A stretch of DNA of 6,642 nt from contig CAAEDF010000151.1 of the NCBI GenBank assembly GCA_900754535.1, positions 1-6,642 on the forward strand, written 5' to 3'. The stretch comes from Clostridia bacterium (GTDB lineage Bacteria > Bacillota > Clostridia > Oscillospirales > CAG-382). Position 1 is the stretch's first letter; every line of letters starts with the position of its first letter. The position numbers and the translations under genes were made by a program. Below the pieces are notes generated by a model. It was not told where the DNA came from and ran no database searches. It saw nothing but the letters and a program-made list of their open reading frames with translations. Of this stretch, positions 1 through 6,639 are shown piece by piece.

Positions 1-882
1 AACGGATTTGCAGAAATATGCCTGGTATGATCCGGATTCGCATGACCACGAGAGCGGTGATTCAACAGTGTATCCCCGCACTTCGTCGAGGAACTCCTCC
101 AGGCAGATATTCTGCTGTTTTATATACGAAGCGGCAGGGATGCCCACATATCTGTAATGTCCCGAGGAGGCGGAGTTTCCGGTAACATCGGTTTTGCCCT
201 CCGGATAGCGAAGCACAAAGCCGAAGCGATGTGCGTTTTCCTCAAGGTAAGCAAACTTGCCGTCTCCAAGCGAGCCCTCGCTTTGGGGATACACGGTAAG
301 GCTGAAGGAAAGCCCGGTCTGGAAATCGCTGCCGCCGGCCTGAGGGGTATGGGCGGGATCGGAGGAAGAGTGATAGCGGTCGTCAACCTCTTCCGGCGTA
401 AGATATCCGTAAAGGACCGTGACGGCGTCACTGTTGACCGCCGAATAAAAATCGTCCATCATGGAATTAAAAGCATCAAGCGCGCGTTTTTCTGCAACGC
501 CCTGAGTATCGCCGCACTTATAGGAAGACGTCTTGTTTTCAAAAATGCTCACAAGAGATTCCGGCGAAGGGTGATCATAATTATACACGTTTGAAACAAG
601 TATCAGATCGCCGGAAGAAACATCGTCAAACCTCATAGTGATCTCGGCGTACTCGCGTTCGGGAGGAAGCGAAATATCCTCCGACGCCTCCACACCGGGA
701 AACGATTCTTCCGATGCGGTGCCGTCTTCGGAAACCGTGGGCTGAGACGGTTCCTCATCGCCGGAAAAAAGGTTGCCCGAAAACACCGCAAGAAGTATAA
801 CGGCTATAACCGCAAGGCAGGCGATCACGGCCGCGAGGTTAAGATATGTATAGCCTTCTTTTTTTACCTTTGAGGTTTTCAT
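1..882 (-). CDS. Membrane-anchored VanY/M15-family protein with degenerate active site (3' end outside window)
   Basis: The gene starts with ATG at 882 and stays open for 294 codons to the window edge, so the C-terminus is missing. AAGGGAG (889-895) lies 6 bases before the ATG. Residues 13-34 form one hydrophobic segment after a Lys-rich N-terminus, giving a signal anchor with the rest outside. An acidic Ser/Glu/Pro linker (about 38-75) follows. From about residue 90 the fold matches VanY D-Ala-D-Ala carboxypeptidases: GDLILVSN, a GY turn at about 159, SDFQTGLSFS (185-194), ENAHRFGFVLRYPEGKTDVTG (from 215) and GHYRYVG (241-247). Family members use SxHxxGxAxD and ExxHYRYVG to hold zinc. Here the first His is Phe187, the Asp is Ser194, the catalytic Glu is Ser239 and the Arg of SGYRS is Leu; only His242 remains. 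I infer a non-catalytic peptidoglycan-binding or regulatory role. Membership of the fold is fairly sure; the function is not. I see no convincing promoter directly upstream, so some readthrough from PFOR is possible. Confidence 0.85.
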   Translation of the reverse strand, partial: MKTSKVKKEGYTYLNLAAVIACLAVIAVILLAVFSGNLFSGDEEPSQPTVSEDGTASEESFPGVEASEDISLPPEREYAEITMRFDDVSSGDLILVSNVYNYDHPSPESLVSIFENKTSSYKCGDTQGVAEKRALDAFNSMMDDFYSAVNSDAVTVLYGYLTPEEVDDRYHSSSDPAHTPQAGGSDFQTGLSFSLTVYPQSEGSLGDGKFAYLEENAHRFGFVLRYPEGKTDVTGNSASSGHYRYVGIPAASYIKQQNICLEEFLDEVRGYTVESPLSWSCESGSYQAYFCKSV

Positions 883-941
883 TTACAACTCCCTTCCCGG
901 CGCCTTTGAGCGCGGCAGGCCGCAAGCACGGCTGTTTTTTC

Positions 942-985
942 AAACGGGGCGGACAAAAGTGATAGCTCTCGTCCGCCCTGTTTTT
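942..985 (-). terminator. Hairpin between PFOR and the VanY-like gene, probable terminator
   Basis: The arms 942-954 and 971-983 pair over 13 bases with one non-Watson-Crick position; the core is GGGCGGAC/GTCCGCCC and the loop is 16 bases. It begins about 43 bases past the PFOR stop, where a terminator or attenuator is expected. The better T-run (TGTTTTT, 979-985) follows the stem on the plus strand. On the minus strand the stem is followed only by CGTTTGAAAA, so termination of PFOR transcripts may be partial. No plus-strand gene reads into it from the left. The strand assignment comes from gene context and is uncertain. Confidence 0.55.
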
Positions 986-1025
986 AGGTTGATTCAGATT
1001 TCAGGCCGGTAAGCCGTAAAGCAGA

Positions 1026-4000
1026 TTACTGCTCGGCAAGCTTCTTGAGCCTGTTGTATTTTTCCTTCGCCTGGACCTCCGCTTCGCCGAAGAGCTCGGA
1101 AGCCCTGTCGGGGAAGGAGATCTGAAGCGCGGAATAACGGGTTTCGGACTTGATGAAGTCCATATAAGAAGCGGTCGGCTCTTTAGAGTCAAGAACAAAC
1201 GGGTTCTTTCCTTCCGCGGCAAGCACGGGATTGAAGCGGAAGGTGTGCCAGTAGCCGCAGGCAACGGCAGCCTTCTCTTCAAGCTGGCTGGTTCCGAGGC
1301 CCTTCTTTATGCCGTGGTGGATGCAGGGAGCATAGCCGATAACGAGCGACGGTCCCTTGTAGCGTTCCGCCTCGGTGAGCGCCTTGATGCACTGGTTGTA
1401 ATCCGCGCCCATGGCGACCTGCGCAACGTACACATATCCGTAGGACATGGCGATAGCGGCAAGATCCTTTTTCTTGACGGCTTTGCCGGCAGCCGCGAAC
1501 TGTGCGACTGCGCCGGTATTGGTGGCTTTTGAGGACTGTCCGCCGGTGTTTGAATACACCTCGGTATCAAACACAAAGATATTGATGTCCTCGCCGGTGG
1601 CGATGGCGTGATCAAGTCCGCCGAAGCCGATATCATACGCCCAGCCGTCGCCGCCGAAGATCCAAACAGACTTCTTGACGAACAGATCCTTCATGGCAAG
1701 CGCTTTCTTGCAAAGCGGCTTTATCTCGCAATCGTCCTTGCAGCAGGAGACGGCTTTTTCAAGAGCTTCCTCAAGTTCTTTGGAAGCGGCCTTAGAGGCT
1801 TCAGCGTCGTCCTTCGCCTCAAGCCATTTTGAAGCGGCGGCGCTTACGGTCTCCTTGCCGCTTTCGGCAATCGCGGTGAGTATCTCGGCAAGCTTTGCCC
1901 TTCTCTGCTTCATGGCGATGGCCATTCCGAGGCCGTACTCGGCATTGTCTTCAAACAGAGAGTTTGCCCACGCGGGACCGTGGCCCTCCTTGTTGACCGT
2001 GTAAGGCATCGAGGGCGCGGAGCCGCCCCAGATAGAGGAGCAGCCGGTGGCGTTGGCTATGAACATCCTGTCGCCGAAGAGCTGGGTTATCAGCTTGGCG
2101 TACGGCGTCTCGCCGCAGCCGGCGCACGCGCCGGAGAACTCGAACAGGGGCTGCTTGAACTGGCTGCCCTTTACGGTCTCGGGTTTGAATTTGGCGAGGA
2201 CCGCAGGGTCGTCCGCATATTTATAGCTTGCGTCAAAATATTTCTGCTGATCAAGCTGAGAATCGAAGGACTTCATGGTAAGCGCCTTCTCGCCCTTCTT
2301 GCCGGGGCACACCTGCACGCAGGAGCCGCAGCCGAGACAGTCGAGCGCCGAGATGACAACGCCGAACTTGTAGCCGGGCATGCCGGTCATGGGTATGAGC
2401 TTCATGCCGGGATAATCCTTTTCGTCGGCCTCGGGCATGGCAACGGGACGAATGGTGGCATGCGGGCAGACGAGCGAACAGAAGTTGCACTGGATGCAGT
2501 TTTCGCTGTTCCACTCGGGGATGTCAACGGCCACGCCGCGCTTCTCGTATGCCGCGGTGCCCTGCGGGAACGTGCCGTCCGCCGCATCTTCAAACGCGGA
2601 AACCGGCAGCTTGTCACCCTGCTGAGCGTTGACGGGGATCATTATTTTCTTTACGAAATCAACGACTTCTTTTCTTCCGGTTATTTCCGTATCTCCGGGG
2701 TTGTTGTCGACGGCGTTTGCCCAGGACGCGGGTATTTCGACCTTGACGGCGGCGTTTGCGCCCTCGTCTATGGCGGCGTAGTTCATGTCGACGATAGCCT
2801 GGCCTTTTTTGAAGAAGCTCTTATAAGCCGCTTCCTTCATATATTTTATAGCGTCGTCGGAGGGGATGATGTTGGCAAGCTTGAAGAACGCGCTCTGGAG
2901 CACCGTATTCGTCCTTCCGCCGAGCCCGAGCCGGCGTGCGATGCTTACCGCGTCGACGATATAGAAGTTTGCCTTTTTGGTGGCAAGATCTCTCTTTACC
3001 TTTGCGGGGAGTCTTTCCTCGAGCTCCTCGGGAGACCACTGGCAGTTGAGCAGGAAGGTGCCGCCCTCGATTATATCGTCGGTTATATCATAGCGGTAGA
3101 TATACGACGGATTATGGCAGGCGACGAAATTCGCATGCGAAACATAGTAGGTGGAGCGTATGGGCTTGTCGCCGAAACGCAGGTGAGAGACCGTTATACC
3201 GCCGGACTTCTTGGAGTCATACGCGAAATACGCCTGTATGAACTTGTCCGTATGGTCGCCGATTATCTTTATGGAGTTCTTGTTGGCGCCGACCGTACCG
3301 TCCGACCCCAGTCCCCAGAACTTGCAGGAAACCGTTCCCTCGGGAGTCATGCTGGGAGCCGGCTCGAGCGGGAGCGAGAGATGGGTTACGTCGTCCTCGA
3401 TGCCGACGGTAAACCCGTTGACGGGCTTTGCGGAATCAAGGTTCTTGTATACCGCGATGATGCAGGCGGGGGTGGTGTCCTTGGAGCCGAGTCCGTAGCG
3501 GCCGCCGACGACGAGAGCGTTTTCAAACGCCGTGCCGCGCAGAGCGTTGACCACGTCGAGATAAAGCGGTTCGCCGTTTGCACCGGGTTCCTTGGTTCTG
3601 TCGAGCACCGCTATCTTCTTTGCGGTAGAGGGGATGGCGGCAAGCAGGCGGTCGGCCGCAAAAGGTCTGTAAAGGCGGACCTTTACAAGGCCGAGCTTTT
3701 CGCCTCTTGCGTTGAGATAATCTATGGTCTCCTCGATGGTGTCGCATACCGAGCCCATGGCGATGATGATCTTTTCGGCATCGGGCGCGCCGTAATAATT
3801 GAAGAGCTTATAATCGGTGCCGCACTTTTCGTTGACTTTGGCCATGTACTCCTCGACGATGGCGGGAACGGCGTTATAATATTTGTTGCAGGCCTCACGC
3901 GCCTGGAAGAAGATGTCCGGGTTCTGCGCGGTGCCGCGGAGAACGGGATGAGAAGGATTGAGCGCGTTGTTCCTGAACGCTTCGACTGCGTCCCAGTCCA

Positions 4001-4583
4001 GCATTTGAGCAAGATCGTCATAATCCCAGGCCTCGACCTTCTGAACCTCATGAGAGGTCCTGAAGCCGTCGAAGAAATGGAGGAACGGGACCCTGCCCTT
4101 TATGGCGGAAAGATGAGCGACGGCGCCGAGGTCCATGACCTCCTGCACGTTGCCGGCGCAGAGCATTGCAAAGCCGGTCTGGCGGCATGCCATTACGTCG
4201 GAATGGTCGCCGAATATATTGAGCGCGTGCGACGCAACGCAGCGGGCGGAAACGTGGATAACGCCCGGGAGCAGCTCGCCGGCGATCTTATACATGTTCG
4301 GGATCATGAGAAGCAGGCCCTGAGAAGCGGTGTAGGTCGTCGTAAGAGCGCCCGCCGCAAGCGAGCCGTGGACCGTACCGGCTGCGCCGGCCTCGGACTG
4401 CATCTCCATGACCTTGACGGTCTGGCCGAAAATGTTCTTCCTGCCGTCGGCGGACCACTTGTCCGTCACCTCGGCCATAACGGAAGACGGCGTGATGGGA
4501 TATATACCGGCAACCTCGGTGAACGCATACGAAACATGCGCCGCAGCGGTGTTGCCGTCCATGGAAATTTTCTTTCTTGGCAT
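1026..4583 (-). CDS. nifJ: Pyruvate:ferredoxin (flavodoxin) oxidoreductase, full length
   Basis: This 1185-residue cytoplasmic enzyme oxidises pyruvate with CoA to acetyl-CoA and CO2, passing electrons to ferredoxin; it is the main pyruvate-to-acetyl-CoA step in fermenting anaerobes. The ATG at 4583 is set by GGAGGAG (4591-4597) 7 bases upstream. The N-terminal thiamine diphosphate/pyruvate domain shows YPITPSS (28-34, Thr31), Glu64 and Arg114, the same numbers as in the Desulfovibrio africanus enzyme. The middle domains carry KEPGANGEPLYLDV (331-344) and FWGLGSDGTVGANKN (422-436). A 2x[4Fe-4S] ferredoxin domain has Cys696/699/702/706 and Cys749/752/755/759. The proximal cluster ligands are Cys820, 823, 848 and 1087. 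The C-terminal thiamine diphosphate domain has GGDGWAYDIG (977-986) and SNTGGQ (1011-1016). No key residue is missing, so it should be active. The length is typical of the clostridial single-chain form. An unusual Cys cluster (947, 948, 952, 958) lies in the segment before GGDGW. It appears monocistronic, with its own promoter and a downstream hairpin. Confidence 0.98.
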   Translation of the reverse strand: MPRKKISMDGNTAAAHVSYAFTEVAGIYPITPSSVMAEVTDKWSADGRKNIFGQTVKVMEMQSEAGAAGTVHGSLAAGALTTTYTASQGLLLMIPNMYKIAGELLPGVIHVSARCVASHALNIFGDHSDVMACRQTGFAMLCAGNVQEVMDLGAVAHLSAIKGRVPFLHFFDGFRTSHEVQKVEAWDYDDLAQMLDWDAVEAFRNNALNPSHPVLRGTAQNPDIFFQAREACNKYYNAVPAIVEEYMAKVNEKCGTDYKLFNYYGAPDAEKIIIAMGSVCDTIEETIDYLNARGEKLGLVKVRLYRPFAADRLLAAIPSTAKKIAVLDRTKEPGANGEPLYLDVVNALRGTAFENALVVGGRYGLGSKDTTPACIIAVYKNLDSAKPVNGFTVGIEDDVTHLSLPLEPAPSMTPEGTVSCKFWGLGSDGTVGANKNSIKIIGDHTDKFIQAYFAYDSKKSGGITVSHLRFGDKPIRSTYYVSHANFVACHNPSYIYRYDITDDIIEGGTFLLNCQWSPEELEERLPAKVKRDLATKKANFYIVDAVSIARRLGLGGRTNTVLQSAFFKLANIIPSDDAIKYMKEAAYKSFFKKGQAIVDMNYAAIDEGANAAVKVEIPASWANAVDNNPGDTEITGRKEVVDFVKKIMIPVNAQQGDKLPVSAFEDAADGTFPQGTAAYEKRGVAVDIPEWNSENCIQCNFCSLVCPHATIRPVAMPEADEKDYPGMKLIPMTGMPGYKFGVVISALDCLGCGSCVQVCPGKKGEKALTMKSFDSQLDQQKYFDASYKYADDPAVLAKFKPETVKGSQFKQPLFEFSGACAGCGETPYAKLITQLFGDRMFIANATGCSSIWGGSAPSMPYTVNKEGHGPAWANSLFEDNAEYGLGMAIAMKQRRAKLAEILTAIAESGKETVSAAASKWLEAKDDAEASKAASKELEEALEKAVSCCKDDCEIKPLCKKALAMKDLFVKKSVWIFGGDGWAYDIGFGGLDHAIATGEDINIFVFDTEVYSNTGGQSSKATNTGAVAQFAAAGKAVKKKDLAAIAMSYGYVYVAQVAMGADYNQCIKALTEAERYKGPSLVIGYAPCIHHGIKKGLGTSQLEEKAAVACGYWHTFRFNPVLAAEGKNPFVLDSKEPTASYMDFIKSETRYSALQISFPDRASELFGEAEVQAKEKYNRLKKLAEQ

Positions 4584-4616
4584 ACTGATACTCCTCCGTT
4601 TATTTCATATCGTCTT

Positions 4617-4645
4617 ATCATACCACTTTTTTTCTTTTATGTAAA
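4617..4645 (-). promoter_or_regulatory. Sigma-A-type promoter of the PFOR gene
   Basis: On the minus strand, TTTACA (4640-4645) is the -35 element and TATGAT (4617-4622) the -10 element, with an ideal 17-base spacer. Transcription would begin near 4610, leaving a leader of about 27 bases that contains little beyond the GGAGGAG ribosome binding site. Each hexamer differs from the consensus (TTGACA, TATAAT) at one position. Confidence 0.8.
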
Positions 4646-4649
4646 GATG

Positions 4650-4675
4650 TTTTTCCGATTTTTTTGTGCTTTTTT
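4650..4675 (-). promoter_or_regulatory. Phased A-tracts upstream of the PFOR promoter (UP-element-like, probably curved DNA)
   Basis: On the minus strand there are A-runs of 5, 7 and 6 bases at 4650-4654, 4659-4665 and 4670-4675. Their centres lie about 10 to 10.5 bases apart, one helical turn. A fourth A7 run (4627-4633), inside the promoter spacer, is centred about two turns further on. In-phase A-tracts just upstream of -35 are known to bend DNA and to help the RNA polymerase alpha subunit bind. High expression of PFOR is inferred. Confidence 0.5.
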
Positions 4676-4819
4676 GTTCCCGGCACAAGGCACGGCAATT
4701 TTTTGCCCACGAAAGCGCCTGTGCGCGGCGGCGTATTTCAGTCCCCGCGCTCTTTGCACGAAAAAAACATTTCCGCAAACGACACATCCGCGCAAGTGAT
4801 TTTAGTTTACATTTTAATC

Positions 4820-4848
4820 TTGAAAAGAAAACAGGAATATGATATTAT
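4820..4848 (+). promoter_or_regulatory. Sigma-A-type promoter of comM
   Basis: TTGAAA (4820-4825) and TATTAT (4843-4848) are separated by 17 bases in an AT-rich stretch. The start of transcription would be near 4855, giving a leader of about 35 bases before the comM ATG at 4890. This also argues against the in-frame TTG at 4854 as the translation start, since it would lie at the very 5' end of the mRNA with no ribosome binding site. Confidence 0.75.
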
Positions 4849-4889
4849 AAATTTTGAAGATAAAAACATGTACCGAGGAGCCTTTCCGA

Positions 4890-6419
4890 ATGATAAAAGT
4901 CATACACACTATGGCGCTTAACGGAATAAACGGCATTCCGGTAGTGGTCGAGTCGTCATGCGTCGGCTCGCCGAGTCCGCGGCTTGATATAATCGGTTTG
5001 CCGGACGCCGCCGTGAAAGAGGCGGCGGGAAGAGTGCGCGCTGCCGCGAGGAGCTCGGGACTTCCCCTGCATAACGGCGTGCTGACGGTCAATCTTGCGC
5101 CGGCCGACGTCAGAAAAGAGGGCTCGTCTTTTGATCTTCCCATACTGCTGTCGCTGGTCAATACCGACGCGGCGGAAAAGGCCGACTTTTCGGATAAATG
5201 CTTTGCCGGCGAGCTGTCGCTCACGGGAGAGGTCAAGCCGATATACGGCGCGCTTTCCATGGCCATCTCGGCACGCGACATGGGATACAGGCAGATATAC
5301 CTTCCCGAAGCCAACGCCGCCGAAGCTTCCGCGGCCGGAGGCATAGAGGTCTACCCGGTAAAGGACGTCCGTTCGCTGTATGCACATCTGACCGGCGAGC
5401 ACGTTATACAGCCTGTTCCCTTCCCCACAGGTCTGCTTGATTCATGCGCCGCAGCCCCGATGCCGGATTTTGCGGATATAAAAGGGCAGGAGGCCGCCAA
5501 GACGGCGCTTGAGCTTGCCGCCGCCGGCGGTCACAACGTTCTCATGATAGGTCCTCCGGGGTCCGGCAAAAGCATGCTCGCGTCACGCATGCCCTCTATC
5601 CTGCCGCCGATGACGGTTGAGGAAGCCATAGAAACCACAAAGATCCACTCCGTAGCAGGCACGCTGCCGCCCGGAGTTTCGCTTATAACTTCACGGCCGT
5701 TCCGTTCGCCGCATCACACGCTTTCCTGCGCCTCTCTTGCCGGCGGCGGCAAAAACCCGCGGCCGGGCGAGATATCGCTTGCACACAACGGCGTCTTATT
5801 TCTCGACGAATTTCCGGAATTCGACCGAACGGTCAGCGAAACGCTCAGACAGCCGCTTGAAGAACGCGAGGTGCATATCACCCGTGTCAGCGGGACGGTG
5901 ACCTACCCCTGCTCGTTCATACTTATCTGCGCGATGAATCCCTGCAAATGCGGATATTACGGGCATCCGACAAAGCCGTGCGTATGTACCCAGAAGGCAC
6001 GGCTGGCATATACCTCGCGCATATCGGGTCCGCTGCTTGACCGTATAGACATACATGTCGAGGTACCGGCTCTGGAATACTATGAGCTTGCAAGCAAGGA
6101 GCCTGCGGAACCGAGCGCAGCCATACGCGAGCGGGTCATCGCGGCAAGGAAATTTACCGCCGAGCGCACCGGCGGCGCCGTGCTTTGCAACGGTCTGATG
6201 ACGCCCGCCGACATACGCCGCTTCTGCCGGATGAGCGGCGAAGCCGAGGCGCTTATGAAAGCGGCGTTTGCCAAGCTTTCGCTTTCCGCAAGGGCGTATG
6301 ACCGTATTCTGAAGGTGGCGCGGACGGCCGCCGATTTCGACCGCAGCGATATGATATGCAGAGATCATATCGGGCTTGCGCTCCAGCTGAGGAGCACAAA
6401 CAAAAAATACTGGTCCTGA
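4890..6419 (+). CDS. comM: ComM/YifB-family Mg-chelatase-like AAA+ ATPase
   Basis: This complete 509-residue protein has the usual ComM length. ComM is a hexameric branch-migration helicase that widens the region of incoming DNA paired with the chromosome during natural transformation; in many bacteria it is annotated only as YifB. The start is ATG 4890, with GAGGAG (4875-4880) 9 bases upstream, and the N-terminus MIKVIHTMALNGINGIPV fits the family. Residues about 20-165 form the Lon-S16-like/ChlI domain (DIIGLPDAAVKEA, NLAPADVRKEG, FDLPI). The AAA+ core has Walker A GPPGSGKS (221-228), RPFRSPHHTLS (269-279), Walker B GVLFLDEFPE (301-310), a CxC...CxC pair (Cys352/354 and Cys364/366, a possible zinc site) and SGPLLDRIDIHVEV (379-392). 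The C-terminal domain has LSARAYDRILKVARTAAD (465-482). All catalytic motifs are intact. It has its own promoter and no neighbouring competence gene in the window. It is transcribed toward the DnaA-box array downstream. Confidence 0.95.
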   Translation: MIKVIHTMALNGINGIPVVVESSCVGSPSPRLDIIGLPDAAVKEAAGRVRAAARSSGLPLHNGVLTVNLAPADVRKEGSSFDLPILLSLVNTDAAEKADFSDKCFAGELSLTGEVKPIYGALSMAISARDMGYRQIYLPEANAAEASAAGGIEVYPVKDVRSLYAHLTGEHVIQPVPFPTGLLDSCAAAPMPDFADIKGQEAAKTALELAAAGGHNVLMIGPPGSGKSMLASRMPSILPPMTVEEAIETTKIHSVAGTLPPGVSLITSRPFRSPHHTLSCASLAGGGKNPRPGEISLAHNGVLFLDEFPEFDRTVSETLRQPLEEREVHITRVSGTVTYPCSFILICAMNPCKCGYYGHPTKPCVCTQKARLAYTSRISGPLLDRIDIHVEVPALEYYELASKEPAEPSAAIRERVIAARKFTAERTGGAVLCNGLMTPADIRRFCRMSGEAEALMKAAFAKLSLSARAYDRILKVARTAADFDRSDMICRDHIGLALQLRSTNKKYWS

Positions 6420-6458
6420 ACACGGCATCCGGCTCCTCGGATACGAAGCCGCTTTGCG

Positions 6459-6484
6459 GGCTCTGCGTCAAACGCAGGAAAGCC
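6459..6484 (+). other. Hairpin downstream of comM, not a classical terminator
   Basis: GGCTCTGCGT (6459-6468) can pair with ACGCAG (6472-6477) and AGCC (6481-6484) across a CAA loop, with a GAA bulge on the right arm. It starts 40 bases past the comM stop but is followed by AACAAAAAAGG, with no T-run, so intrinsic termination is doubtful. It could stabilise the 3' end of the comM mRNA or have no function. Confidence 0.35.
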
Positions 6485-6500
6485 AACAAAAAAGGACGGA

Positions 6501-6535
6501 CTTAACTAAAGGTTTACATAAAAACGCAAAATAAT
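6501..6535. other. AT-rich candidate DNA unwinding element
   Basis: By my count 27 of these 35 bases are A or T, in sharp contrast with the GC-rich genes on the left and the 12/14 G+C block at 6536-6549. It lies about 20 bases from the outermost DnaA box. I could not assign a clean run of DnaA-trio repeats, so the role rests on composition and position. Confidence 0.4.
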
Positions 6536-6555
6536 CCCCTGCCGCCGGATGAAAA

Positions 6556-6564
6556 TGTGGATAA
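6556..6564 (-). promoter_or_regulatory. DnaA box 1 (perfect consensus)
   Basis: The plus strand reads TGTGGATAA, the exact complement of the DnaA-box consensus TTATCCACA. It is the box closest to the GC-rich and AT-rich blocks. Confidence 0.85.
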
Positions 6565-6576
6565 CCCGGTGGACAA

Positions 6577-6585
6577 TGTGGATAA
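6577..6585 (-). promoter_or_regulatory. DnaA box 2 (perfect consensus)
   Basis: Exact TTATCCACA on the minus strand, starting 21 bases (two helical turns) from box 1. A two-mismatch box, GGTGGACAA (6568-6576), abuts it. Confidence 0.85.
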
Positions 6586-6610
6586 ATAACGCATCGAACG
6601 GCTTTGGTAA

Positions 6611-6619
6611 TGTGGATAA
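6611..6619 (-). promoter_or_regulatory. DnaA box 3 (perfect consensus)
   Basis: Exact TTATCCACA on the minus strand, 34 bases from the start of box 2, opening the second module. Confidence 0.85.
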
Positions 6620-6630
6620 CTCGGTGGATA

Positions 6631-6639
6631 TGTGGATAA
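6631..6639 (-). promoter_or_regulatory. DnaA box 4 (perfect consensus)
   Basis: Exact TTATCCACA on the minus strand, 20 bases from the start of box 3. A two-mismatch box, GGTGGATAT (6623-6631), overlaps it by one base. Confidence 0.85.

Larger units (their letters stand above)
4584..4889. other. Divergent intergenic region between PFOR and comM
   Basis: These 306 bases hold no gene I can support. The PFOR-proximal end is AT-rich with its promoter and A-tracts, and the comM-proximal end is AT-rich with its promoter. The middle, about 4677-4800, is more GC-rich. Its only symmetrical elements are short: GGCAA/TTGCC around TTTT (4694-4707) and GCGCGG/CCGCGC (4723-4728 and 4745-4750). I could not match either to a known operator, and I found no Rex-like TTGTTAA...TTAACAA palindrome. 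Confidence 0.8.
6555..6585 (-). repeat. First copy of a three-site DnaA-box module (31 bases)
   Basis: This unit is a perfect box (6556-6564), a weaker site GGTGGACAA (6568-6576) and a second perfect box (6577-6585) directly abutting it. A near-identical unit recurs at 6610-6639, differing by two substitutions and one missing base. Confidence 0.8.
6610..6639 (-). repeat. Second copy of the three-site DnaA-box module (30 bases)
   Basis: This unit is a perfect box (6611-6619), a weaker site GGTGGATAT (6623-6631) and a perfect box (6631-6639) that shares one base with the weak site. It follows the first copy in the same orientation, after about 24 unrelated bases, and a further copy could lie beyond the window edge. 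Confidence 0.8.

Noticed and set aside
157..594. Open frame of 145 codons on the plus strand opposite the VanY-like gene
   Set aside because: It is in the same codon-on-codon register as the minus-strand gene, has no ribosome binding site or recognisable domain, and overlaps the conserved VanY motifs.
883..1025. Separate promoter for the VanY-like gene in the gap after PFOR
   Set aside because: TTGAAA-like hexamers occur (about 938-943, minus strand), but none has a -10 element at 16-18 bases.
1980..4799. Open frame of 939 codons on the plus strand, antisense to PFOR
   Set aside because: It lies codon-on-codon with PFOR, so it is interrupted only where PFOR uses TTA, CTA or TCA, codons this GC-rich gene avoids. 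Its translation is low-complexity and Arg/Gly/Val/Ala-rich with no recognisable motif, while the PFOR strand is fully conserved.
4854..4889. In-frame TTG start that would add 12 residues to ComM
   Set aside because: It falls at the predicted transcription start, has no ribosome binding site, and the added residues do not fit the family; ATG 4890 has GAGGAG upstream and a matching N-terminus.
4868..4921. 17-codon open frame (ATG 4868) overlapping the start of comM in another frame, a possible leader peptide
   Set aside because: It is the first AUG of the predicted comM mRNA but has only a poor ribosome binding site, no run of regulatory codons and no attenuator hairpin after it.
6459..6484. 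Hairpin after comM as an intrinsic terminator
   Set aside because: No T-run follows it on the plus strand; AACAAAAAAGG comes next, so it is listed only as a hairpin.
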